A stretch of 64,000 nt of DNA from Flagellimonas pelagia (lineage in GTDB: Bacteria > Bacteroidota > Bacteroidia > Flavobacteriales > Flavobacteriaceae): the NCBI RefSeq assembly GCF_003584135.1, contig NZ_QXFI01000035.1, positions 62,001 to 126,000 of the forward strand, read 5' to 3'. How positions within the stretch are numbered: position 1 is the first letter of the stretch; every line of letters starts with the position of its first letter. Positions 8,477-16,810 of this stretch are shown piece after piece. The translations under genes and the position numbers were made by a program. The notes under the pieces are model-generated. The model was not told where the DNA came from. It made no database searches and worked only from the letters and a program-made list of their open reading frames with translations.

Positions 8477-9170
8477 AGAACCAATTATTTAAAAATTCAT
8501 TCATAAGTGTGTTGCACGTACTTGTGTTTTGTACCCCTGTATGGATTTCTGCTTCAGATTGTACATAAGAAAGCGGTTCTATGTCTTCTTTTCCATTTTC
8601 AAGCATTTGCAATAAGCTGGTTTGTGTTACTTCCAAATGAAATTGAAGTCCTATTACATTTTTATTGTAGTAAAAAGCCTGATGCGCATTAGCTTCTGAA
8701 TACAATAGGTCTAAACTTCCGTTATCAGGAATATCGAACCGGTCTCCGTGCCAGTGAAAGACGATGGGGTTATTGCTGAACAGCTTATAAAACCAAGGTA
8801 GCTTTTTACTTTCTTCGGTAGGAAAAACCGGAAACCAACCTATCTCTTTATGAGTGGCAGGAGATACTTTTGCACCTAAACAATCCGCAATGAGTTGTGC
8901 ACCCAAACAAATTCCCAATACTTTTTTGCCTGCGGCTATACAGGATTTGATAAACAATTTTTCTGCCTTTAACCATTGATATACCGATTCTTCGTAAATA
9001 CCCATTGGGCCTCCCAGTACAATCAAGGCATCTATCTCTGAAATATCAGGTAGTAGAAACCCGGGATCATAAAATTTTGTGGAGGATATTTTGTGTTCTT
9101 TGTCATCCAACCAGATTTTAATAGCTCCTAAACCTTCAAAGGGTACGTGTTGTAAATAATGGACATTCAT
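8460..9170 (-). CDS. Class I glutamine amidotransferase (GMP synthase-like domain)
   Basis: A 236-residue single-domain glutaminase. The oxyanion/strand motif is LIVLGGPMGIYE (about residue 50), the nucleophile elbow GICLGAQLIAD holds the catalytic Cys (about residue 102), and the His/Glu of the triad are in GLQFHLEVT (about residue 177). Stand-alone proteins of this type act in gamma-glutamyl amine breakdown or as unassigned amidotransferases; no partner synthase is adjacent. It overlaps the YggS gene stop by 4 bp, suggesting coupling. Confidence 0.8.
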   Translation of the reverse strand: MNVHYLQHVPFEGLGAIKIWLDDKEHKISSTKFYDPGFLLPDISEIDALIVLGGPMGIYEESVYQWLKAEKLFIKSCIAAGKKVLGICLGAQLIADCLGAKVSPATHKEIGWFPVFPTEESKKLPWFYKLFSNNPIVFHWHGDRFDIPDNGSLDLLYSEANAHQAFYYNKNVIGLQFHLEVTQTSLLQMLENGKEDIEPLSYVQSEAEIHTGVQNTSTCNTLMNEFLNNWFYENNQ

Positions 9171-9907
9171 AGGTATGCTTTATTTTCATTCCAATAATAA
9201 CTGTCAGGGTACATACGCTGCCCGAAGACTGCTGTGCCCACCCTGACTATTGTAGCCCCTTCTTTTATGGCTGTTTCTAAATCTGCACTCATTCCCATTG
9301 ACAATTCCTTCATTACGACGTTGGGGATATTTAAAGCAATAATTTCCTGCTGTATGTTTTTCAGTAAGCGGAAACATTGACGGACTTTTTCCGTTTCGGC
9401 ACTAAATAATCCTATGGTCATTAATCCTTTTATTTTTAGTCTATCGAATTTTGCTACTTGTTGCACCAAGTCAATAGCTTTGCTTGGATGTACACCGAAT
9501 TTACTTTCTTCATTAGAAGTGTTTACTTGTATAAAAACCTCTATTTCCTTGTTCTCAAATTCCAATCGCTGTTGTAATTTCTCTGCTAAGTCCAACCGGT
9601 CAAGGGATTGAATGCAAGAGACCTCATGTTTTAAAATTTCTTTGATCTTATTGGTCTGTAAATGCCCGATAAAATGACTGATGTGCGGGGTGCCTTTTAA
9701 GGCATCGTATTTAGCTTTTAATTCCTGCACCTTATTTTCGGCAATCAATGTTTGTCCTGAATTTAAAGCTGCTTTAATACGCTCTGGCGAAACGGTTTTG
9801 GTGGCCAATAGTAATTTTACCTCACTACAATCACGATTGCTTTCGGTACAGGCGTTTTGTATTCGCTGTTGAATAGTTTGCAGGTTATGTATTATTTCAC
9901 TGTTCAT
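9167..9907 (-). CDS. yggS: PLP homeostasis protein, YggS/PROSC family
   Basis: A 246-residue alanine racemase-type barrel. The PLP-binding Lys is in LLLATKTVSPERI (about residue 37), HFIGHLQTNK follows near residue 97, and the phosphate-binding SMGMSADLETAI plus VRVGTAVFG signature lies near residues 205-231. The family (YggS/PLPBP) controls free pyridoxal phosphate and has no proven catalysis. Here it sits in an accessory operon; a normal chromosomal copy would be expected elsewhere, so this may be an extra one. Confidence 0.85.
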   Translation of the reverse strand: MNSEIIHNLQTIQQRIQNACTESNRDCSEVKLLLATKTVSPERIKAALNSGQTLIAENKVQELKAKYDALKGTPHISHFIGHLQTNKIKEILKHEVSCIQSLDRLDLAEKLQQRLEFENKEIEVFIQVNTSNEESKFGVHPSKAIDLVQQVAKFDRLKIKGLMTIGLFSAETEKVRQCFRLLKNIQQEIIALNIPNVVMKELSMGMSADLETAIKEGATIVRVGTAVFGQRMYPDSYYWNENKAYL

Positions 9908-10625
9908 ATTGCATTGCTTTTTCCTGTTGCTCTAACTCATCCAGCAACATAGATTTTATAAGTGTGTAGGTATAATCTTTAGCTTCAGCAAATGATAGAT
10001 TATAATCCCTTTTAATAGTTTGTATATTTTCGGGAAATACAGCCAGCAATTTGTTGTAATAGCTGTCTAATAATTCCTTGCTAGGCAAGCTGTATTTAAT
10101 CCTAATCTGAAATCTCCTTATCAATGCTGTGTCAATCATTTCCTTATGATTCGTGGCGCAAATCAACAAGGCATTTTCAGGCAAATAATCCATTAATTGG
10201 ATAATGGTATTTACTAATCTTCTCATTTCCCCTACATCCTTCTCATCGTTTCCCCTTGCTTTGCCTACCTGGTCAAATTCATCTAAAAACAACACCGACT
10301 TTTCCCTGCCTGCTTTATCAAAAATCTGTTTGAGGTTTTTTGATGTTTCCCCTATTCGAGAACAGACAATATTGCTCAAATTGAGTATAAGGATGTTTTT
10401 ACCCAAACTACTTGCAATAGCTTTTGCAGTCATTGTTTTACCACATCCTGAACTGCCGTGAAGCAAAATTTTATTATTAACAGGCAGCCCGTATTTTGAT
10501 AGTTCGTTAATGTGTTTGTGTTCCCTAATGAGTTGCTTTATTTGATCTTGATTTTCACAGTCAAGTAAGACCTCATCAAGGAGAACCTTTTCTTTATCAT
10601 TTATAAGCAGATCATATACATTCAT
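9897..10625 (-). CDS. AAA+ ATPase (single domain)
   Basis: A 242-residue AAA+ ATPase with Walker A LLHGSSGCGKTMTAKA (about residues 53-68), Walker B SVLFLDEFDQVGKA (about residues 110-124), sensor-1 LLICATNHK and an arginine-finger region (ALIRRFQIRIKY). The layout is that of stand-alone ATPases related to the FtsH/spastin type that remodel a partner protein. No partner is obvious among its neighbours. It overlaps the yggS start by 11 bp and is the first protein gene of the leftward operon. Confidence 0.75.
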   Translation of the reverse strand: MNVYDLLINDKEKVLLDEVLLDCENQDQIKQLIREHKHINELSKYGLPVNNKILLHGSSGCGKTMTAKAIASSLGKNILILNLSNIVCSRIGETSKNLKQIFDKAGREKSVLFLDEFDQVGKARGNDEKDVGEMRRLVNTIIQLMDYLPENALLICATNHKEMIDTALIRRFQIRIKYSLPSKELLDSYYNKLLAVFPENIQTIKRDYNLSFAEAKDYTYTLIKSMLLDELEQQEKAMQYEQ

Positions 10626-10791
10626 AAATTTATTGCTATTCTAAATATTCATTTTTCGAAAATGAATATTGGTTGTATTTTCTAAAGTTTTAATCCCTAA
10701 TTGAGGGTTTCTCTTTTCGAGGCCTGCCCCAAAATTTTAAAAAGGCGGTTCGATTCATAAATTGTGGAATCGCCCCAAGGTTATTGATTTG

Positions 10792-10862
10792 AGGTCGGAA
10801 ATGGATTTGAACCATTGTAAAGGATATTGCGTATCCTTGCCTAACCACTCAGCCATCCGACC
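10792..10862 (-). tRNA. tRNA-Cys (GCA) with non-canonical anticodon loop
   Basis: Leftward, all cloverleaf stems close: a 7-bp acceptor (GGTCGGA/TCCGACC), a D arm beginning GGCTGAGTGGTTAGGC, a 5-bp anticodon stem AGGAT/ATCCT, a 4-nt variable loop and a 5-bp T stem AATGG/CCATT around TTCAAAT. The anticodon loop ACGCAAT gives anticodon GCA (Cys), and the discriminator is U73, as required by cysteinyl-tRNA synthetase. Odd point: position 33 is C instead of the near-universal U, and position 38 is U. It lies between two accessory operons and may be a cargo copy. CCA is not encoded. Confidence 0.8.
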
Positions 10863-10881
10863 TTTTATGTTATTTCAACAG

Positions 10882-11316
10882 CTATTTGCTGTATAAATTA
10901 TTTCTTTTTATCTCCATAAGTCTTTCCGGGTTTTCAGGAGATTGGAAACCGAATTTGCTATATAGTGCGTGTGCATCGAGTGTAGCCAATAATATCCTTC
11001 TCATTCCTTTTACGTTGTCTAAACTCATTATATATTCCATCAGTTTTTTGGAGAGTCCTTCTCCTCGGTGCTGTTCCAGAATATACACATCTGCCAAATA
11101 AGCAAATGTGGTATAATCCGTAATTAGTCTGGCAAAGCCTATTTGTTTGTCGGCTAGAAATACCCCGACACAAAAAGAGTGCTGCAACGCTTTTTCAACC
11201 AGTTCCTTCGAAATTCCTTTTGCCCAATAGCTCTCCATGCATAGAAATTGGTGAATGGCATGGATATCCATATTGTTATACCCTGTTTTTATGCTGTAGT
11301 TTTTCTTCAATTCCAT
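10882..11316 (-). CDS. GNAT family N-acetyltransferase
   Basis: From the Met at 11316 (MELKKNYSIKTG) the protein is 144 residues; a longer frame up to 11370 has no family-like N terminus. The GNAT acetyl-CoA loop is visible in VYILEQHRGEGLSKKLMEYI (R/Q-x-x-G-x-G/A type, about residues 82-95), followed by RRILLATLDAHALYSKFGF. The pattern resembles small, broad acyltransferases of the YjdJ/Eis-like type. It overlaps the YfiT-like gene by 10 bp at its start and is the last gene of the second leftward operon. Confidence 0.75.
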   Translation of the reverse strand: MELKKNYSIKTGYNNMDIHAIHQFLCMESYWAKGISKELVEKALQHSFCVGVFLADKQIGFARLITDYTTFAYLADVYILEQHRGEGLSKKLMEYIMSLDNVKGMRRILLATLDAHALYSKFGFQSPENPERLMEIKRNNLYSK

Positions 11317-11840
11317 CCCATTTTTTCTTTTGTATTTACAATGTGCGCCAAATGATGTTTGCAGTGCCAACTGTATTTGTCCATTGCCTGAGCTATAGTC
11401 TGGTTTTTTTGGAGTTCAGGATGAAAAAAGGATTTTTGCCAATCCTTTTCTTTCAGATTTTCCAAAAGAGCAACCCAGCGCTCATGAATCCCTTCGAGAA
11501 TTTTTAGAGAAGGTTCAATGTCTGTTAGTTTGGCATCAAACAGGTCTGCCCAAGGCTTTTCTGCAAAAGGTTTAATACTTGGATTTTCTTCGGTCAATGC
11601 AAATTTGATACGTGCAAAACAATTTATATTACTGTCTGCCAGATGATGAATAACTTGCCTGACTGTCCAACCATTTTCCCGGTACGGGGTGTCCAATTGA
11701 AGCTGCGTGAGCGACTGTACTTCTTCCTTGATACGGAAAGGCAATGATGCAATAGTAGCAATCCATTGTTGTTGCATCTGCTGATGCAATTCCAAGTTTT
11801 CTTTATATAGACCTATTGGATATTGATCTTTTTCATTCAT
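11307..11840 (-). CDS. YfiT-like DinB_2 protein (bacillithiol transferase type)
   Basis: A 177-residue DinB_2 protein. The metal ligands fit QVIHHLADSN (His near residue 66) and KYSWHCKHHLAHI (His-rich segment near residues 158-166). The overall pattern (YPIGLYKENLELHQQ start, IRFALTEENPSIKPFAEK-like loop) is that of YfiT-type metal-dependent hydrolases, which act as bacillithiol or other low-molecular-weight thiol S-transferases in detoxification. It is the third DinB-fold gene in this region. Confidence 0.8.
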   Translation of the reverse strand: MNEKDQYPIGLYKENLELHQQMQQQWIATIASLPFRIKEEVQSLTQLQLDTPYRENGWTVRQVIHHLADSNINCFARIKFALTEENPSIKPFAEKPWADLFDAKLTDIEPSLKILEGIHERWVALLENLKEKDWQKSFFHPELQKNQTIAQAMDKYSWHCKHHLAHIVNTKEKMGWN

Positions 11841-11852
11841 ACGATGCTTATT

Positions 11853-12911
11853 TTAGATAAAGTGATTCCACGAGTGGGTGTCTTTTGCCCTTCCTTTTCG
11901 AATGTTCTCCAAAGCTGTTTTCAGTTGAAACATCATAGCATCGTCCCCTATATAAGGGGAATAGTCTTTGTCTTGTATCTGAATGCTATATACAGGGGAA
12001 ATGACTGCTGCGGTACCCACACCAAAAAGTTCCACTCGATTTCCGGCATTAAACGCATCTTCCAGTTCCTGATAGCCGATAGCCCGTTCTTCCACCTTTA
12101 TTCCTTTATCCTTGGCAATTTGGATAATGGAATTTCGGGTCACCCCATCCAGGATAGAAGTGCTTAAAAGTGGAGTGATGAGTGTATCCTTGAGCATTAC
12201 CATCATATTCATAGTTCCGGCTTCTTCCAAAAACTGATGTGTTTTGGCATCTGTCCAGATAATTTGATCGAACCCCTGTTCTTTTGCCTGTTGTGTAGGG
12301 TAAAAGGCAGCTCCGTAGTTTCCGCCACATTTTACGTAGCCCACACCGCCTTCTGCCGCCCTAACGTATTCGGTTTCAACTTTTACCTTTACCGGTTTGG
12401 GATAGTATAGCCCCATCGGGGTACAGGTAATACAAAACGTATAGTTGTCAGCCACTTTAACCCCCAAACGTGGCTCCGTAGCAAAAACAAACGGGCGGAT
12501 ATATAGACTTACTTCTTTATCCTGTGGGATCCAATGCTGTTCAAGCCTTACTAATTCTTCCAAAGCATTGATGAAAAGTTCTTTTTCTATGGGCGGCATG
12601 CACATACGCTCCAAAGAAAGATTGAAACGTTGGTGATGCTTTTCGGGGCGAAAAATATGTACTTGACCGTTATCTTGACGAAAAGCTTTCATTCCTTCAA
12701 AAACGGTTTGCCCATAGTGAAGACAAAGCGCAAAAGGACTTAATGAAAAATGTTGTGTGGGTACAATTCTTGGAGACGTCCAGTTTCCATTATCATATTC
12801 GCTCAGGAATAGGTGATCGGTAGGCTGTGTCCCAAAATTAAAATCATCATAATTGAATGCTGATTGTTTACTCTGATCATTTTTGTGAATGTCTATTGCC
12901 ATTGTTTCCAT
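11853..12911 (-). CDS. ilvE: Branched-chain amino acid aminotransferase
   Basis: A 352-residue fold-IV PLP aminotransferase of the large IlvE/BCAT type. Visible family marks are FGQTVFEGMKAFR-like substrate-loop sequence (about residue 68), the PLP Lys region VGYVKCGGNYGAA (about residue 193) and EEAGTMNMM (about residue 230). It interconverts Leu/Ile/Val and their 2-oxo acids with glutamate. It sits 6 bp downstream of two GNAT genes and an EamA exporter, opposite a MocR regulator. This placement suggests amino-acid-derived compound handling instead of housekeeping. Confidence 0.85.
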   Translation of the reverse strand: METMAIDIHKNDQSKQSAFNYDDFNFGTQPTDHLFLSEYDNGNWTSPRIVPTQHFSLSPFALCLHYGQTVFEGMKAFRQDNGQVHIFRPEKHHQRFNLSLERMCMPPIEKELFINALEELVRLEQHWIPQDKEVSLYIRPFVFATEPRLGVKVADNYTFCITCTPMGLYYPKPVKVKVETEYVRAAEGGVGYVKCGGNYGAAFYPTQQAKEQGFDQIIWTDAKTHQFLEEAGTMNMMVMLKDTLITPLLSTSILDGVTRNSIIQIAKDKGIKVEERAIGYQELEDAFNAGNRVELFGVGTAAVISPVYSIQIQDKDYSPYIGDDAMMFQLKTALENIRKGRAKDTHSWNHFI

Positions 12912-12917
12912 AGCTTA

Positions 12918-13382
12918 CTATTTTATGTTTAATTCCATTTTAGTGTCTGCTCTTTTATAAATGCCCTGTTCTATGGGTATTTGTTGAAACCCAAATTTTT
13001 TATAAATGCTTAAAGCAGGTTTTAAAGCAGATTGAGTATAGAGCACTAATTTTTTTACTTCTAGTTCTTTTGCTTTTTCCAGGGCTGATTTACATAGTTT
13101 TGTACCTGCCCCAAGTCCGTGAAAAGCCTCGTCCACAGCCATTTTGGTAAGTTCCATAGTAGCATTGTCTATTTTTTTCAGTGCCACTGCACCTATTACC
13201 GTTTGATTATGAAGCGCAAATAAAATTTCTCCCCCATCTTTTAAAATAGCTTCTTCAGGATGAGTTAGGACATAGTTGTCAATAGCTTCCAATACAAAAT
13301 GTTTTTCAATCCAAGCTTTGTTGAATTTTTCAAAGTAAGGTTGCCATTCAGGACGGTATGGTGCTATGTGTATGTTTGTCAT
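12918..13382 (-). CDS. GNAT family N-acetyltransferase
   Basis: A 154-residue GNAT. The acetyl-CoA binding loop reads DEAFHGLGAGTKLCKSALEKA (about residues 90-108), preceded by the beta-strand ATMELTKMAVDEA and followed by KKLVLYTQSALKPALSIYKKFGF. This is close to single-domain acetyltransferases of unknown substrate. It overlaps the next GNAT gene by 4 bp (stop/start), so both are translationally coupled within the leftward operon. Confidence 0.8.
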   Translation of the reverse strand: MTNIHIAPYRPEWQPYFEKFNKAWIEKHFVLEAIDNYVLTHPEEAILKDGGEILFALHNQTVIGAVALKKIDNATMELTKMAVDEAFHGLGAGTKLCKSALEKAKELEVKKLVLYTQSALKPALSIYKKFGFQQIPIEQGIYKRADTKMELNIK

Positions 13383-13888
13383 AATTTTATTTCAAATAAG
13401 CTGACTTCAATATTGTTGTAATGGGCAGGAAGATTACTTTTAGGGGGCAATTGTTTTTTCCCGATTAACCGGAACCCTAAGTTTTGGTAATAGGTTATCA
13501 ATTTCTTATTACTGGCCCAGGTATCAATTCTTATAAATTTCTTTTTGCATTTAAAGGCTTCAATCATAGCCCATTCTACAACTCTTTTAGCTATATTTTT
13601 CCCTCTGTAATTGTTGAGAATTGCCATTCGATGTAGATAGATGGCTTCCTTTCCTTTATCATCATTCCAAATGATGGGGTCAACATTCATTACGGAAAAA
13701 ACGCCTGCAATTTCATCTTCGTCAGTCACTACCTTAAAATTTCTTTTCTCTTCAATCTCTTGTTTTATGAAAGATGAGCTGAATGGATACCAACTGTAAC
13801 CAGTTTGATGATGTTGATATGCAATTGCTTCTGTGTATATTTTTTCAACAATGGAAATATCTGTTATGATGGTTTGTTCTATTCTCAT
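13379..13888 (-). CDS. GNAT family N-acetyltransferase
   Basis: A 169-residue GNAT with the acetyl-CoA loop NNYRGKNIAKRVVEWAMIEA (about residues 94-110) and the downstream WASNKKLITYYQNLGFRLIG segment. The N-terminal half resembles acetyltransferases that modify small amines or amino acid derivatives. It overlaps the EamA gene stop by 4 bp and the following GNAT start by 4 bp. Confidence 0.8.
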   Translation of the reverse strand: MRIEQTIITDISIVEKIYTEAIAYQHHQTGYSWYPFSSSFIKQEIEEKRNFKVVTDEDEIAGVFSVMNVDPIIWNDDKGKEAIYLHRMAILNNYRGKNIAKRVVEWAMIEAFKCKKKFIRIDTWASNKKLITYYQNLGFRLIGKKQLPPKSNLPAHYNNIEVSLFEIKL

Positions 13889-14787
13889 TGTATTACCATT
13901 TTTCGATATCCTCTGTTAATACAATACACACCGGAAAGTGTAGCGGTTAAAGCTAATAGCGTTATATCCGTAAGGGGTTCATTCAGGAAAAAATACCCTA
14001 GCATAATGGCTATAAATGGATTGATGTATGCGTATAAAGAGGATACACCAATGGGTAAATGTTTCAGGGCATATACAAAACTGGAGTAAGCGATAATAGA
14101 GCCAAATACGACAAGGTATGCCAATGCCCATATACTTTTGCCTGAAATTACTTTTAGTTCTGTGTAGTCGTCTAAAAAGAGGCTAAGAAGCACTAATGCA
14201 ATCCCTCCCGTGAGCAGTTGTAAGGCTGCATTTTGGAAAACATTTTTATGATTTAAAATTTTGAACTTACTGAAGACACTTCCCGAAGCCCATGCCAGGC
14301 AGGCTCCAAATGCAATAAGCATTCCTAGAAAATATTCAGGATTGGCAATATCTTTTAGATTATCCCTGAAAATGAGTATGATTCCCAAACAACCCAATAT
14401 CAATCCAAATAAGATCAAAATATGCGGTCTTCTTCTATCAAAACCAAACAGATAGCTGATTACTACCACAAATACAGGAATAAGTGATAATATCAATGCG
14501 GCCAGTCCACTGGTAATGTAACGTTCGCACCAACCAATTACGCCATTGCCTAAAGTGACCATTAAAATACCGGTAATGGATTGATTAAGTAAATCCGATC
14601 TTCTAAGCTGAAGTTTTCCAATGATTTTTAATGCGACCAGCATGATGCCTCCTGCCATGATTTGCCGAATAGCAGAAAATAGAAAGGGAGGAAAAGTGGC
14701 TACGCCTATTCGGATTGCAAAGTAGGTAGAGCCCCATACTAAGCATACGATAATAAGAGATAAATATGCTAATAGATTTTTATTCAT
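13885..14787 (-). CDS. EamA/DMT family exporter
   Basis: A 300-residue inner-membrane protein with about ten hydrophobic segments and the two repeated EamA domains: first LIIVCLVWGSTYFAIRIGV, second GMLIAFGACLAWASGSVFSKF. The family exports amino acids or other metabolites. It is the first gene of the leftward operon and diverges from the MocR gene, with 93 bp between them. MocR regulators commonly control a divergent neighbour, so this exporter is the most likely target. Confidence 0.85.
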   Translation of the reverse strand: MNKNLLAYLSLIIVCLVWGSTYFAIRIGVATFPPFLFSAIRQIMAGGIMLVALKIIGKLQLRRSDLLNQSITGILMVTLGNGVIGWCERYITSGLAALILSLIPVFVVVISYLFGFDRRRPHILILFGLILGCLGIILIFRDNLKDIANPEYFLGMLIAFGACLAWASGSVFSKFKILNHKNVFQNAALQLLTGGIALVLLSLFLDDYTELKVISGKSIWALAYLVVFGSIIAYSSFVYALKHLPIGVSSLYAYINPFIAIMLGYFFLNEPLTDITLLALTATLSGVYCINRGYRKMVIQ

Positions 14788-14837
14788 AGCAAGTAGGTAA
14801 TTTTTATAACAAAATAAAGCAGAAAAAATGAATGGTT

Positions 14838-14870
14838 ACAGATACAATTTTATTAATTTTGACGGATACA
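14838..14870 (+). promoter_or_regulatory. Direct repeats, candidate MocR binding sites
   Basis: ACAGATACA (14838-14846) and ACGGATACA (14862-14870) form direct repeats at a 24-bp period in the short gap between the EamA gene (leftward) and the MocR gene (rightward). MocR-type regulators typically bind direct repeats in their own divergent promoter. The site also overlaps a weak TAATTTTG box (14854-14861). Confidence 0.45.
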
Positions 14871-14879
14871 GATTTTATA

Positions 14880-16289
14880 ATGAAGACTACACTATATCAA
14901 AAAATTGCCGAAACATTATCAGATCAGATTCAAAGCGGCACTATAAAGACCGGGGAAAAAATGCCTTCTCTTAGAGATCTAAAGAGAGAATATGGGGTTA
15001 GTATGAACACGGTTATTCAGGCCTACCTGGAACTGGAATCACAAGGGTTAATTATCTCCAGACCTAAATCAGGGTATTTTGTTAATTACAAACCCAATCA
15101 ATTATCTGTACCCTCAACCAGTAATCCAGAAGGAATTGAGGAGCCGGAATGTGTGGAAAGCCTAATCGCTAAAGTATATACCTCATTAAATGATACCAGG
15201 ATTACCCGATTCTCTTTAGGAGTACCGGAGAATGAATTGTTGCCTATAGCAAAATTGAACAAGGAACTGGTGAATGCCATGCGAAACCTTAAAGGAGGTG
15301 GAACTGAGTATGAAAATATACAGGGGAACCAGAAACTACGCAGGGATATTGCCCGGTTCACCTATACTTGGAATGGTAATTTACAGGAAGAAGACATTAT
15401 TACTACCGCAGGAGCAATGAATGCCCTTTCATTTGCATTGATGGCACTTACCAAAAAGGGAGATACCATTGCAGTAGAAAGCCCTGTTTATTTCGGAATA
15501 TTACAATTAGCAAAAAGTTTAGGGCTACATGTTATTGAACTTCCTACAAATCCTATAACCGGCGTGGAACTGGAAGCTTTAAAAAAAGTAATTCCTAAAA
15601 TAAAAACCTGTATCCTGATTTCTAATTTTAATAATCCCTTGGGCAGTTGTATGCCTGAAGCACATAAAAAGGAAGTGGTTTCTATGCTAGCCAAGTATGG
15701 AATTCCTTTGATAGAAGATGATCTGTATGGAGATGTATATTTTGGAAGCAACCGCCCTAAGCCCTGTAAGGCGTTTGACAAAGAAGGATTGGTTTTATGG
15801 ATTGGATCGGTTTCTAAAACTCTTGCTCCAGGCTACCGGGTAGGTTGGATAGCCCCCGGAAAATTCAAAGAAAAAATCATTCATCAGAAATTAATCCATA
15901 CCGTTTCTTCCACAACCATAACACAAGAAGCAATCGCCAACTTTCTGGAGAAAGGACGTTATGAAAATTATTTGAGAAAGTTGCGAAAAACATTACACTC
16001 CAATAGTTTGCACTATGCCAGGGCAATAGCAGAATATTTTCCGGAGAAAACCAAAATCAGCAACCCTCAGGGAGGATTCATGTTGTGGGTAGAATTGGAA
16101 GAAAAAATAAATACTGTAGAACTATACGAAAAGGCTATCCGCCAAAATATAAGCATTGCCCCGGGCAGGATGTCTACCTTACAAAATCAATTTAATAATT
16201 GTATGCGTCTAAGCTATGGACAACGTTGGTCAGAACATATAGAAGACAAACTAAAACAATTAGGAAGAATAGCTAAAAGAATGTCGTAA
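14880..16289 (+). CDS. MocR/PdxR-type regulator (GntR HTH + aminotransferase domain)
   Basis: The start is set at the Met at 14880 (MKTTLYQKIAE), because the 16 codons upstream do not look like the family. The 469-residue protein has an N-terminal GntR winged helix (about residues 5-70, LRDLKREYGVSMNTVIQAY) and a C-terminal fold-I aminotransferase domain. The domain holds the NNPLGS-type substrate segment and the PLP Lys in SVSKTLAPGYRVGW. Such proteins sense PLP or amine ligands and control a divergent transporter or enzyme. The divergent EamA operon, with an aminotransferase, fits. Confidence 0.85.
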   Translation: MKTTLYQKIAETLSDQIQSGTIKTGEKMPSLRDLKREYGVSMNTVIQAYLELESQGLIISRPKSGYFVNYKPNQLSVPSTSNPEGIEEPECVESLIAKVYTSLNDTRITRFSLGVPENELLPIAKLNKELVNAMRNLKGGGTEYENIQGNQKLRRDIARFTYTWNGNLQEEDIITTAGAMNALSFALMALTKKGDTIAVESPVYFGILQLAKSLGLHVIELPTNPITGVELEALKKVIPKIKTCILISNFNNPLGSCMPEAHKKEVVSMLAKYGIPLIEDDLYGDVYFGSNRPKPCKAFDKEGLVLWIGSVSKTLAPGYRVGWIAPGKFKEKIIHQKLIHTVSSTTITQEAIANFLEKGRYENYLRKLRKTLHSNSLHYARAIAEYFPEKTKISNPQGGFMLWVELEEKINTVELYEKAIRQNISIAPGRMSTLQNQFNNCMRLSYGQRWSEHIEDKLKQLGRIAKRMS

Positions 16290-16420
16290 TTGTTAAATAA
16301 TCTCTTCTATGATTTACTAGGTATAGATAGCTATTTGTAAGGACATCTTTTTATATAAAGTTTGAACCCAAAAAGCTATCTTTGTAAAAAATATTCTTGA
16401 AGCGTTTTGCTTTGAGTCCG

Positions 16421-16561
16421 GCACTGAAACTTAGGAAATTTCGATAACAGCAGGACAACAAGTGAAGAACGCTCATGCTATTGCGTGGGCGCACTTATTG
16501 TTGTTGGGTTTCCTAAGACCTCAGTGCTATAAGTTGCTGCCTGCGCTATTTTAAATCAGGC
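16421..16561 (+). ncRNA. Candidate structured RNA or leader with nested long hairpin
   Basis: Nested complementary arms: GCACTGA (16421-16427) with TCAGTGC (16521-16527); CTTAGGAAA (16430-16438) with TTTCCTAAG (16509-16517); ACAACA (16455-16460) with TGTTGT; AGTG with CACT; and an apical GCTCATGC (16471-16478) with GCGTGGGC (16483-16490), including two G-U pairs. A second small hairpin (GCCTG/CAGGC, 16539-16561) follows. It sits 25 bp before a 69-residue ORF and 130 bp after the MocR stop. It may be a leader, a small RNA or a recombination-type hairpin; no known family is assigned. Confidence 0.45.
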
Positions 16562-16586
16562 GGTATTAATCCATAAAAATATTGAT

Positions 16587-16796
16587 ATGAAAGCAGCCGC
16601 CCAGCATTTTCCCGGATTTCATTATTCAGCTTCAGAACTCCTCAAATACATTACCGTAGCTAAAGATTTTACTTTAATGCTATCCTCAGGAGAATTTATT
16701 AAATTTACTCCTATTAACGATTCATTATTTGAAGATTGGCTCATAGCAAATAAGGTTCAAAATATCAGAAAAGAAGAAGGCTGGATAACCGAATGA
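16587..16796 (+). CDS. Small conserved-looking hypothetical protein (69 aa)
   Basis: A 69-residue, compact protein starting MKAAAQHFPGFHYSASELL, with a beta-strand-like middle (FTLMLSSGEFIKFTPI) and a helical end. It has no signal peptide or membrane segment. It ends 15 bp before the stop of the opposite gene, so the two are convergent. Similar short proteins occur next to mobilization blocks of Bacteroidota elements, to my recollection. Function unknown. Confidence 0.55.
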   Translation: MKAAAQHFPGFHYSASELLKYITVAKDFTLMLSSGEFIKFTPINDSLFEDWLIANKVQNIRKEEGWITE

Positions 16797-16810
16797 CCAG
16801 CCTGAATACT

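Noticed and set aside
16421-16527. attC-like integron recombination site
   Set aside because: The right arm has GTTGGGT, which fits the GTTRRRY pattern, but no matching RYYYAAC is seen at the other end and no integron integrase or cassette array is nearby.
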